Source: Candidatus Methanoplasma sp. (GTDB lineage: Archaea > Thermoplasmatota > Thermoplasmata > Methanomassiliicoccales > Methanomethylophilaceae). Taken from it: a DNA stretch of 23,377 bases. Shown piece by piece: positions 1 to 10,700 of the stretch. Below the pieces are notes generated by a model, which did no database searches, was not told where the DNA came from, and saw only the letters and a list, made by a program, of their open reading frames with translations. The position numbers and the translations under genes are program-made. The stretch's first letter is position 1. The number at the start of each line of letters is the position of its first letter. The stretch spans positions 1 to 23,377 of the forward strand of contig JAITCQ010000073.1 of assembly GCA_031283015.1 (NCBI GenBank). Reading direction: 5' to 3'.

Positions 1-1116
1 ATACACACGAGGGGCATGCCCCTTTCGGAAGACGTCGACCTGAAAAAGCTGGCCGACCGCACCCACGGCTACGCCGGGGCGGACATCTCTGCCTTGTGCA
101 AGGAGGCCGCCATGGCCGCCCTGAGGCGCATCCTTCCGCAGGTCGACCTGGAGACGGAGGAGATACCCGTGGACATACTGGAGAAGATCTCCGTGACAAA
201 GGACGATTTCAAGGAAGCGCTGAAGGACCTCCAGCCTTCGGCCATGAGGGAGGTGCTGATAGAGAAGCCCAACGTGAAGTGGGAGGATATCGGCGCCCTC
301 GAATCCGCGAAGCAGGAGCTGAAGGAAGCGGTCGAATGGCCGCTGAAGTTCGGGAAGGTGTTCGAGCACATGAACGCCAAGCCTCCGAAGGGGATATTGC
401 TCTACGGACCGCCGGGCACCGGCAAGACCATGCTCGCTAAAGCCGTTGCGACCGAGTCGGAAGCGAACTTCATCGCGGTGAAAGGCCCGGAATTCCTGAA
501 CAAGTGGGTCGGGGAGTCCGAGAAAGCCGTAAGGGAGATGTTCAGGAAGGCTAGGCAGGCGTCGCCCTGCGTGATCTTCATGGACGAGATAGATTCGATC
601 GCTCCGGAAAGAGGCACTGGGAACGACAGCAACGTCACGGAAAGGGTGATATCCCAGATGCTGACCGAGCTCGACGGCCTGGAGTCCTTGAACGATGTGG
701 TCGTGATCGCGACCACCAACCGCCCGGACATAATGGACCGGGCGCTCCTGAGGCCGGGAAGGTTCGACAAGAGCATATACATAGGACCGCCGGACCGCGA
801 GTCGAGGATCGCGATCCTCGGGATACACACGAGGGGGAAACCCTTAGCGGACGACGTGGACATCGGCGGACTGGCGGATAAGACGGAGGGGTGCACCGGC
901 GCGGACCTGGCGGCGATCTGCAACGAAGCCGTGATGACGGCCGTAAGACGCATAATAAAGCCCGGAAAGGTCCCGGACGATGATGAGATCAGGGGTTGCA
1001 AGGTTGGCATGAAGGATTTCGTTTCGGCGATCGAGAAGTTCGGACCGCAGGTGTCCCAGAAGCTCAGAGAATACGGATATCAGACGGCAGGAGGCTGCAC
1101 AGATGGATACAGATGA
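1..1116 (+). CDS. cdc48: CDC48/VAT-type AAA ATPase, 3' part
   Basis: This is the C-terminal part of a two-ring AAA+ unfoldase that extracts and unfolds protein substrates using ATP; the gene is cut by the window edge and the frame is open from base 1. The first ~60 residues are the helical lid of the first ATPase module. They are followed by a full second module with Walker A GPPGTGKT (window residues 136-143), Walker B VIFMDEID, sensor TTNRPD and the arginine-finger stretch RPGRFD. The phrase IHTRG-PL occurs at the very start and again near the end, as expected for the equivalent point of the D1 and D2 modules. The C-terminus ends Gly-Tyr-Arg; archaeal and eukaryotic relatives often end in a hydrophobic-Tyr-X proteasome-docking motif, so this is a near match with Gly at the hydrophobic position. 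The end overlaps the Hsp20 gene by 14 bases. Family assignment is secure. Confidence 0.96.
   Translation: MHTRGMPLSEDVDLKKLADRTHGYAGADISALCKEAAMAALRRILPQVDLETEEIPVDILEKISVTKDDFKEALKDLQPSAMREVLIEKPNVKWEDIGALESAKQELKEAVEWPLKFGKVFEHMNAKPPKGILLYGPPGTGKTMLAKAVATESEANFIAVKGPEFLNKWVGESEKAVREMFRKARQASPCVIFMDEIDSIAPERGTGNDSNVTERVISQMLTELDGLESLNDVVVIATTNRPDIMDRALLRPGRFDKSIYIGPPDRESRIAILGIHTRGKPLADDVDIGGLADKTEGCTGADLAAICNEAVMTAVRRIIKPGKVPDDDEIRGCKVGMKDFVSAIEKFGPQVSQKLREYGYQTAGGCTDGYR
1089..1094 (+). promoter_or_regulatory. Shine-Dalgarno site for hsp20
   Basis: AGGAGG is 8 bases before the ATG at 1103 and lies inside the upstream CDC48 coding region. It fixes the Hsp20 start and supports the 14-base gene overlap. 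Confidence 0.8.
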
Positions 1117-1588
1117 TATATGGAACGATCTCTTCGGAGGAGATCTCGGGTCGATGACAAAGAGGATGGAGAAAATGTTCTCCGAACTGAGCGCGGACGG
1201 GGAGAACGTCAGGACCTACGGATACGCCATGTACCGGGACTCCGACGGCAACAGTCACGTAAGGGAGTTCGGGAACCCGGCCGGAGTTCCGGGCGCGCGG
1301 CATGAGACAATTGGAGAACCGTTCGCGGACGTCAGCCTGGAGAACGGAAAGGTAAGGGCGGTGGTCGATATCCCGGGCGTCTCCAAGGAGGACATCGGAT
1401 TTGAGGGAACGAACGACTCCCTTTCGATAAACGTTGACACCAAGCACAAGAAATTCAGCAGAACATTGGCACTTCCCTGCGAGGTGGACCCGGACTCCGT
1501 CTCGGCGGAGTACAACAACGGGATACTGGAAGTGACGCTTACCCCAACGGACCATCCGGATCAGAAGAAACGGATCGACGTCGGATGA
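1103..1588 (+). CDS. hsp20: Hsp20/alpha-crystallin small heat-shock protein
   Basis: A cytosolic ATP-independent holdase chaperone of 161 residues. The alpha-crystallin domain covers about residues 74-161, starting at FADVSLENGKV, with the family's signature NNGILEV near the C-terminus and the beta-strand pair VVDIPGV before it. The N-terminal 70 residues are variable, Met/Asp/Gly-rich and probably drive oligomer assembly. The ATG at 1103 is chosen because AGGAGG at 1089-1094 lies 8 bases upstream. It starts inside the last codons of the CDC48 gene, in another frame, so the two are surely co-transcribed. Pairing a holdase with an unfoldase suggests a shared stress or protein-quality-control role (inference). 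The C-terminus lacks an obvious Ile-X-Ile tail motif. Confidence 0.95.
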   Translation: MDTDDIWNDLFGGDLGSMTKRMEKMFSELSADGENVRTYGYAMYRDSDGNSHVREFGNPAGVPGARHETIGEPFADVSLENGKVRAVVDIPGVSKEDIGFEGTNDSLSINVDTKHKKFSRTLALPCEVDPDSVSAEYNNGILEVTLTPTDHPDQKKRIDVG

Positions 1589-1610
1589 TCCGGGTAAGGC
1601 GGGATCGAAA

Positions 1611-1631
1611 CCTTTTACACAATATATTTTT
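1611..1631 (+). terminator. T-rich termination region after hsp20
   Basis: The 43 bases after the hsp20 stop contain TTTT (1613-1616) and TTTTT (1627-1631) in an AT-rich stretch. Archaeal transcription commonly ends at such T tracts without a hairpin. Position and composition are the only evidence. Confidence 0.4.
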
Positions 1632-1646
1632 CACCCGAGAGGTAAT

Positions 1647-1687
1647 AAAAAAAGGAGTTTTGGAAGAGCCTGTCCCGAAGGACAGGC
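1647..1687 (-). terminator. Hairpin plus T tract after the giant surface-protein gene
   Basis: A perfect 8-bp stem (1668-1675 with 1680-1687, loop CGAA) lies 14 bases past the stop of the - strand giant gene. On that strand it is followed by seven T residues (1647-1653). It sits between two convergent genes and fits termination of the long - strand transcript. Confidence 0.6.
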
Positions 1688-1701
1688 GTTTGGATCGGAT
1701 C

Positions 1702-4700
1702 TCAACGACACTCGATTATCAGCGTGTCCGTGATCTCTCCCCTCGGTATGGCGTACTCTCCACCCGGTCCCGGAAGGAGCGTCTTCCACATCCCGTCCTC
1801 TCCGATGCGGTAGGCTACGGTCCCCGTTCCTCCTTCTATCCTGAAGGAATATGCCGCCTTCCTGCGCACCCTGTCCTTTCCGATTATGGATGCCGAAGAT
1901 TCCACCTTGACCACGCTGAGCATCTTCCGGTAAAAGAAGAGGAACCATATCAGGAAGATCAGGAGGATCAGCAGCAGGAGTATGATTATCCACCACGGGA
2001 AGCCGCTGTCGTCCGTGAAGTACAGTTCGAGTTGGATCGCCGCTCCGACATCGTTAAAGGGTACCGTCGAGTTGGTGTATACCCTGCTGCCGTCGACCCA
2101 CTTGCTGAAGCTGTATCCGTCCTCGGCGAACGCCCATACGTCCAGGCTGCAGAATTCCGGAAGAGTGACCACGGCGGTGTACTTTTCGTGCGCACCTCCG
2201 TTCACGCTGTATTCCGCATATCCCTTTCCTTCCTTGATGTCGATCCTCAGGGTGATGTCGGTCCTCAGCTCTCTGCTGACCACGTTTATGGAGTGGTTGG
2301 CACGCACTTCGTAGAACGTGTAGGAGCCGGACGCTATCTGTCCTGCGGACAGGGGCGAACCGTCCACTACCACGGCTAATACCGTGTATCCGTCAGCCGC
2401 CGAGAAGGTGAATGTCCGGTTGGTACCTGAGAGTACGGACACTACCCCCTGTGGAGATATCGTCGTTCTGGAATCGGCGTTCGCGGTGATGTAGAAGTAC
2501 TTCGGGATCGGAATGGGCTGCTCGAATACTGCGGTCAGGTCGTAATCCGCGTTCATGGCGAACGAGTTGGACGCTAACAGAGCGGAGAACCCGGCGGGCG
2601 CTGCTCCGGTCGCGAGCCAATGGGAGAACACCCACGGCGCTGTTGCCGAAGCAGCCACGGTCACCGATGTTCCCGTCGCGAAGATATGGCTGAACGGTAC
2701 CGCGACAGTTTCTGTCACAGCCCCCACCGTCAGATCGATCGTTCCAGTTCCGGTGACCTTCAGGTCAAGGGTGTAGTTACTTCCCGGTACGGAAGGATCA
2801 AAGAATACCGCAGTCAGATCGTAATCCGCGTTCATGGCGAACGAGTTGGACGCTAACAGAGCAGAGAACCCAGCGGGAGCTGTTGCTGCGCCGGACTCCC
2901 AGTTCGAGAAGCTCATTCCCGCCGCCGGTACCGCTTCGATCTCTATCGCCGCTCCGACCACCAGGATCCGGGCGTACGGGTAGCTGGTGATGACAGCGGG
3001 TAATCTGTCGATCACCAGAGCTATCGATCCGAGGGTGTCGTCGTTAACGTCGAGGTCCAGCGTTCTGTGTGTGCTGGGGTCCGTCGGGTCATAGAAGAAC
3101 GCCGTCAGGTCGTAGTTGCCGTTGAGGGCGAAGGCATTGTTCAGCGCAGTTCCGTCGAAGGCCGCGGGCACATCTGCTCCGGCCACGGTTCCCCAGTGCG
3201 AGAAGCTCATTCCCGCCGCCGGTACCGCTTCAATCTCTATCGCCGCTCCGGCCGCCAGGGTCCAGGTGTTCGGATAGCTGGTGATGACAGATGGTAATCC
3301 GCCTATCGTCAGATCAATCGATCCGAGGGTGTCGTCGTTAACGTCGAGGTCCAGCGTTCTGTGTGTGCTGGGGTCCGTCGGGTCGTAGAAGTTCGCCGTC
3401 AGGTCGTAGTTGCCGTTGAGGGCGAATGCGCCGGACTGTTCGTCACTATACATCGTACTAGGCACTTCCGTACCGTTTGCGCTCCAGTGCGAGAACAGCA
3501 TTCCCGCCGCCGGTACCGCTTCAACCTCTATCGCCGCTCCGACCGCTAGGGTCCTGTTGTACGAGTAGCTGGTGATGACGGCGGGTAATCCGTCGATCAC
3601 CAGATCGATCGATCCAAGCAAGGCGTTGTTAACGCCTAGGGTCAGCGTCCTGAACGTGCTCGGGTCCGACGGGTCGTAGAAGTTCGCCGTCAGGTCGTAG
3701 TTGCCGTTGAGGGCGAATGCGTTGTTCAGCGCCAATCCGACGAACGGCGCGGGCACATCCGCTCCGATCGCAGTTCCCCAGTTCGAGAACAGCATTCCCG
3801 TCGCGGGTACTGCCGTTATGTCGATGGCCGCTCCGACCGCCAGGGTCCTGTTGTACGAGTAGCTGGTGATGGGGGCAGACAATCCGCCTATAGTCAGATC
3901 GATCGACCCGAGTGCCGTATTGTTAACGTCCAGGGCAAGTGTCCTGAACGTGCTGGGGTCAGTCGGGTCGTAGAAGTTCGCCGTCAGGTCGTAATCGTCG
4001 TTCATGGCGAAAGACATGGACGCCGACACTGCGGTGACCCCTGCGGGGACCGTTCCGGTCACAGACCAGTGGGACAGCAAAGATACTGTACCGTTCGTCG
4101 CAAGCAGGTCTATCGCGGCGCCGTCGCCGACCGTCAGGGTGAATGACGCTCCCGGCGCAACATCGGCGATATGGAATCCTTCCAAGGTCACGGAGACCTT
4201 TGCGTCCGCGGGTGCGGACGGGTCAACCACCGATATGGTGAGTGTGTGGTCGGCACCGCTGGTGAAGTATGCGGTGTATGTGGTGTTCGCCGTCAACGTG
4301 TTGGCGGCTATCGTGCGCGGGTTGTCGTCGGTGATGCTGTCCCCGTCCAGCCAGAACTGGAAGGTGTATCCCGCTACCGACGGGACGGTCATCTCGAAGT
4401 CCGCGTTCTTCTGCACCGCGAATATCCTTCCGGTGCCTGACGACGGCAGAACAAAGAGGAGGTCCGCGCCGTTCTGTGAGACAGTGAACGCCGGGTCCAG
4501 CGATGTCGGGAAGGAGTTCAGCGTGACCAGGACCTGCGTTTCCATGTCATAGTAGATGGCATAGAACGTCTGCGGGTCGCTGATGGTCGCGTTCAAGATG
4601 TTATCGCCGATCTCTTCTCCGGCCCATCCCAGCAGTGTGTACGTCACAGTTATGCTGACGGCGAACGTCAGCGGGGCGGTGGCGTCGAAGGGTACTCCTT

Positions 4701-7700
4701 TATCGACCACGAACACTCTTGTGTTGCCGACCTGATTGTATATCGCAGGGGACATGCCTTGGACCACGGTGAAAGCCGGGGACAAGATGCCTGGGTCAGC
4801 CTGGAGTGTCACGAGGGTCTGGTTGTCCGTGTCGTAGTAAATCGCGGTGAACGTCACGCTTCCGGTCCCGGTGTACGAGGACAGATCTGGATTCCCTGTG
4901 CTGCCCGTCGAGGGCACGGTGTTCACCGGGGAGCGATCGTCCTGCCACTGGAAGAACTCATATCCTGTGACGCTGCCTGCGGTGAAGTCGAGGGTCTCAT
5001 CGAGGCCGACCCTGAACGGGCCGGTCACCGAGAAGTCCCCTGCGGTCGTCACGGGCGTTGCCGAGCCTGCGGGCGTCCTCGTTATGTTGAAGGTGAGGGA
5101 CGCTCCCGCCGCTCCCGCAGGAGAGGCCGCAAGGGTCACCTCGATCCATTCGCTGCCGGTGAACTCAGCTCCCGCCGTTATGTCGCTCTCCCCGTTATAG
5201 GTGTACGGGTTGGACGCATAGAACGGGATACCCGAGCTCCATCTCAGGAACGATTTTCCTGTGTCCGCCGTCGCCAGCAGATACACGAGAGTGGGGCTGC
5301 CTGACACATTGGAGATCTTGAACCATTCCTTGTATGTTCCGGCGTCGTTAGTGAAGTCCGACCAGTCGCTGCCGCTGCCGGTGAGGGACCATTGGATGTT
5401 CCCGTCGGTGAGGTTCGTGTCCAACGTAACGGAGAACCACATGGTCGGGTCCATTTCCCACTTGGCATACAGCGTGATGTCCGAGGTCACGACGTCCGTG
5501 CCGAAGTCCCACGCGGTTGACAGCGAAGAATCGGAGTACCATCCGTCGAATAGGTAATATTCCTTCGTCGGCGGCGACGGCTCGGTGACGAGCTGCCCGT
5601 GCAGCACCACCTGTACCGGGGGTACAGGCATTCCGTAGTCGGTGTCGAACGTGACGTTCCACTTAGGCCTGAGTGTTACGGGCAGGGCGCCCAGGAAGTT
5701 GTCGTACCCATCGTATCCAGTTATTTGGTTGATGGAGAATATCTCTTCCTCCAAGTCTGACAAACGCAGGACGGGCGTTCTTTCCGTGCCGTCGTATGCG
5801 AAGATGTAGTAATCTGCCGTTGTCGACGAGCCGCTCAGCTGGAAGGCGAAGCTCCTGTAGCCGGCCGGGATGGTCAGAGTGGTCAGCAGAACATCGTTCT
5901 CGTCGTAGACCTCCAAAGCCATCGGGGCCGTTGCGGATATCTCGTTCTCCAGCATTGCGTTCACGTAGAAGCCGTCGCCAAGGTTGTTGCCAGCGTAGAT
6001 CGCTGGCAGCCTGCCCTGGATGGTGCCGTCCGCATAATAGTCGGAGTAAGCCTCCACCACGGCCGCGCTGCCGATCGTTATCGTCGCCGCGGCGCCTGGG
6101 GAAGATGATCCTTCCGCGTTGCCGCCGCCGATGGCGGGGCCGTTTAGACCATATGCGGTCACTATGCCGCCGGTGATGACTATCGTTCCGCCCGCTCCGC
6201 CGGCGTTGGCGCCGGAGCCCCCTCCTCCGCCTATTCCCGCGCCGGTGGTGCCGCCCGTGGCGGTCACGCTGCCGCCGATGATGGTGATCGAACCTGCGTC
6301 AACGGCGGCTGACCAGCCGCCGATGCCCGCGTCATACGGCGAGGCGGTCACTGTCAGCGAACCTGCGGTGCTGCCTGTGCCGGCCGCGCTGTCGATGGTT
6401 ATGGCAGCGTTGCTAGCGCCGGCCCCGTAGGGTACGCGTATGCTTCCGGTGATCTCGCTCGCGCCGCTGAGCAGTAAGTTAACGTCGGTCGATGATTTCA
6501 GTTCAATGTTGCCGAGCAGTTCGATACCGTCGATGATGATCGTGGTCGCCGTTCCGGCGTTCACGACTATGCCGTCAACATAATGGTTGTTGCCAGTGCC
6601 AGTCATGTAGATACGGTACTGCTTCCCGTCGGGCGCGTCCTGTTTGATGACGAGGAAGCTGCCTCCGCCTGGGGTCGAGGCCCCGACGTATTCATAGTAA
6701 TCGCTCCACACATCCGCCACCGTTCCGAATAGAGAGGTGTCGCTGTTGAACAGGTCGATCTCCATATATGGGGTCGGTCCATAGACGAAATATATCTCCG
6801 TATCGGCCGTTATCAGTTCTGCGGGGACGATCACCACTGTCAAATAGGTGCCCGAGCCCGTGGGCGCGACGGTCCAGTTGTGGCCCAACGCACCATAACC
6901 GTACGAGGTCAGATCGGGGACAGGCTTGCCGTAGCTGCCGGTCGCAACGAAGGTCTTCGTTGCGCTCATGAAGGAGATCGAGCTGCCGTCCTCCATGACG
7001 TAGTACTCAGTGACGTAATAACCGAACCCTACCGGCAGAGACCCGTTCAGGGGGTTGTGGCCGGCGTAACCGTTCGGGTTGTTGATCGAGACGATGTTCG
7101 TGTCGCCCTCGTCGTCGTGCCTGACGGGCATGAAGATCGTCGACCCCTTCTGTCCGGTGATGGTATAGGTGCTCGGGCCGGCGTCCTTTAAGTGGAAGGC
7201 AAAGCCTCTGAGCGATGTCGGCATATCCTCGATCGCACCAACTAAGGCACCAGACTCATAAATGTGCATCGCGTCCGGGACGTCCGACCCGGCCACAAAG
7301 AATGCGTTGACGTAATATCCGTCCCCGCTGACAGAGGCCGCATCGATGGCGGCCTTACTCGACACAGGAGACAGCGAAAATGCCAAGACCTCCGCTCCTT
7401 TGTTGAGCGTAAGCGCCGCTCCGGCGCCTCCGTCCCCTCCGCCTATGCCTGCGCCGCCTGCGGAACTTCCGAACGAGTTCGTGACACCGCCGTTGAGGAT
7501 TATGGTCCCGCCGTTTCCGCCGTTGCCTCCTCCGATGCCTGCGCCGCCTGCGCCGCCTGTTGCGATGACGTTCCCGCCGTTGATGACGATCGTTCCGCCG
7601 TTACCACCGTTACCGCCTCCGATGCCTGCGCCGCCTGCGCCGCCTGTTGCGATGACGTTCCCGCCGTCGATGGTGATCCTTCCGGCGGCCTCGCCGTTAC

Positions 7701-10700
7701 CGCCGCCTATGCCTGCTTTGTCGGGATCTGCCGCGACCGTCAAGGTGTAGTTGATCAAAAGGCCGGCCAAGACCGCGCGGTCTATGGTCAGGGATGTGCC
7801 GGCAGGTGCTCGGATACCCCCGTTGAAGGTGCTGCCCTTCCTGACGTGCAGATCCACATCGGCCGCGTTATCTAGGGTCATATCCCCCACTGTGATTCCG
7901 TCCACCGTGATGTGGGTGGATATGCCGCGCACCACGATCGTATCAACGAGCGAGGTATCAGACTGCCATAGACGGTACGCAAGTGGAGTCCCCGGGGTCG
8001 TGGGCGCGTCTTGGATTATTGTCAGCGTTCCGGTGCTTGGATCGTAGCTGTAATAGCTAGACTTGGTCGAGTCGGTCAGAGAACCATCGCCGTCGGCAAG
8101 GTCTATGTCCACCCAGTACGGGCTCTTCGTGTATGCGAAGAATATCGTGTTAAGGCCCAAGACCGGATCGATCCTGGGGGGATAACCCTGGACGAAATCG
8201 TTAAGACTTGACGGCCTTGCGTTAATCGTCATGAAGTAGCCTTCGTAGATGTGTCCGTCTATGAAGGGCTTCTCCGCGACGTACCAGCCGGGTTCAGAGG
8301 GATCGTCTGGGTCGCTCAGGACAATGACGAACCGATTCTCTTTCAATATTTTCCCGCTGCTGTCCTTCAACTCTTCGATGACCGGCAGGTAGCTCTCGTC
8401 AATGTGCCTCTCCCAGACGGCCGGAAGGCGTTCGGGGGGTATATACACCGGCGCGGCCCCCTTGTAGTTGGTGTCGTTGCCGTAGGTACCGTATCCGCCG
8501 TTTCCGCTAACGGTGGGGATCACGGTAGAGTCGGGGTTGACACGGCCGAGCCGTGCCGCTCCGTCCGGTCCGACGATGTAGATGTTGTACCCTGCGCCAG
8601 CAGGCGAGTTCGCGTGCTGGAAGGCGAAGGACCTGTAGCCGCCTCTGTCCGTATACTCCAAAGTGGACAGGATGTCCAACACGGTAGAATCTACGTTCAG
8701 AGTTTGTATCTCGCATAGAAGGATGGCAATATGACTCGGGCTGATCGCGCTCGCTGCGCGGTCCGCAAGGCGGGCGTTCACATAACCGACGGCGGTCGTG
8801 GTGATGTCCCCATGGATAGCTGGGCGGTCGTCCCCATATGCGAACGCCGTGATGTTCGCTTCGTGGCCGAGAGTTATGATTGCATTGGAGCCGATGGTGC
8901 CGGGCTGGTTTGCATAATTTTGACCTCCGCCTCCGATCCCTGCGCCGTGCTGGCTTTCGTCTGCCGTGCTGGCCGCGACCGTATATTTACCGCCGGTCGC
9001 AACCACCGTGCCTCCGGTGATGGTGATCGTGCCGCCGTCGCCGAAGCCTCCCTCCGTGTGGGAACCTGAGCCGGCGCCGATGCCTGTGCCGGCGCTGACC
9101 CTGGTGAAGCAAGAAACGGGGTTGTTGTTATCCTGAATGGCGTCGCCTCCGATCGCGACCACTTTGCCTCCGGTGATGGTTATTGAACCATTGTTACCGC
9201 CGGGCGCCCCGGTTCCGCCGCCGATACCTGTGGCTGCACGCACATAGTATTGGTTGAGAATTGTTTGTGCCACGGAATTGATCTGTGCCTTACCACCGAT
9301 CGCCGTCACCGTTGCGTTGTCTTGTATTGTGATATTGCCTCCGGGACCTCCTTTGTTACCGCCGCTAGAGTTCCCGCCGCCGATGCCTGTGCCGGCGCGG
9401 ATATAAGACGTGACAGTCAGCTGGAATGTCGTGGCTGTGACCACGTCGCCGCCGTGTGCCTCCACAACGGCGTTGCCTCTGATTAAGACCGTGCCGCCGG
9501 GTGCCCCTCCTTGTCCTGTGTTGCCCCCTCCGACCAGGCCGCCGCATCCTCCGCCGATGGCCGCTCCGCCCTCTGCGTTAGTGACGTTCACGCCCAGGGT
9601 CACCTTTCCGCCGTACGCCTTAACGACAGCGTCGCCGGATATCGTAACGTTAGCGCCGGCGCCTCCCCATCCGGTGCTTGCGCCGCCGCCTATGCCTGCG
9701 CCGCCGAGTTCGTACGTTGTTGCTCCAGTGGATGTGGTGCGGCTGCCGCCGTATGTTTCTACATATGCTCCGTCGATCGTTACATCGCCGCCGGCGCCGC
9801 CTATATTATTGGCGTTACCGCCGCTGGCGCCGCCGCCTATGCCTGCGCCGGCGAGCTGTGTGTTGCCTGTGTTCGTGCCGCCGCGCGCTATGACGACGGT
9901 GTCCGCCCCTTCGATCCTGATCGTGCCGCCGGCGCCGCCCGTGTAGCCGTTACCTGTGGCTGCGCCGCCGCCTATGCCTGCGCCGGCGCCGCCGTTGTTG
10001 CCTGTGCTGCCAAAGCCGTTGCCGCCTGTTGCGGTCACCCTGCCGCCGTTGATCGTGGTCGTACCGCCATTGCCAGCGGCTGCGTTGTTGCTGCCTGCGC
10101 CGCCTATTCCTGCGCCGCCACCGCCAACGTTATTGGCGGTCGGGCTGCCGCCCGTTGCGGTCACGGTTCCGCCATTAATGGTTATATTACCGGCATTCCT
10201 GGTAGTTGCGTTGGTTGTGATGCCGCCGATGGCCGCATTGGCGCTGTTACCTTGAACGGTCACGATCAAAGCGCCGCTGGTGCTCCCGGTGCCGGGATCC
10301 GCTGCGCTGTCAATAATAATGCTATTGCCTGCAGTTACAGCAATGTTCCCGTTTATTGTGCTGCTATTTTGCAGATACAACGCCAAATTGCCCGTTACCG
10401 TTATGCTTCCGGTCGTCATGGTGAGGCCGTCGAGCATAAGTTTGGTTGTATTACCGCTGCCGGAGTTGACCGTGATATTCAAGGTAGGTCTGGCGCCGGT
10501 CAGCCGATAGATGTCGGTTGCCGCGCTGCTGAAGGCCAGAGTGTTCGTCCCGGCGGTCCAAGTGACGCCTGTGGGCAGAGTGCCGCCCGGCAGTGTGCCC
10601 ACATTGAACGTATGGTCAGGAACTACTGGTGCCGCTGAGGTGTAGTTCTCTGAGTGTTCTCCCGGAACGACCAATAAGGCCGCTATTATCGCAAGGGCTA

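Noticed and set aside
7532..7668. CRISPR-like spaced repeats in the Gly-rich regions
   Set aside because: Repeat and spacer lengths are multiples of three, in frame, and encode the protein repeats; no cas genes are present.
9511..10638. 375-codon open frame on the + strand, plus other long + strand frames across 1600-10600
   Set aside because: Antisense to the Gly-rich part of the giant gene; the product is an Ala/Cys-rich mirror of the repeats with no domain, and no SD or promoter. The biased codons of the real gene explain the lack of stops.
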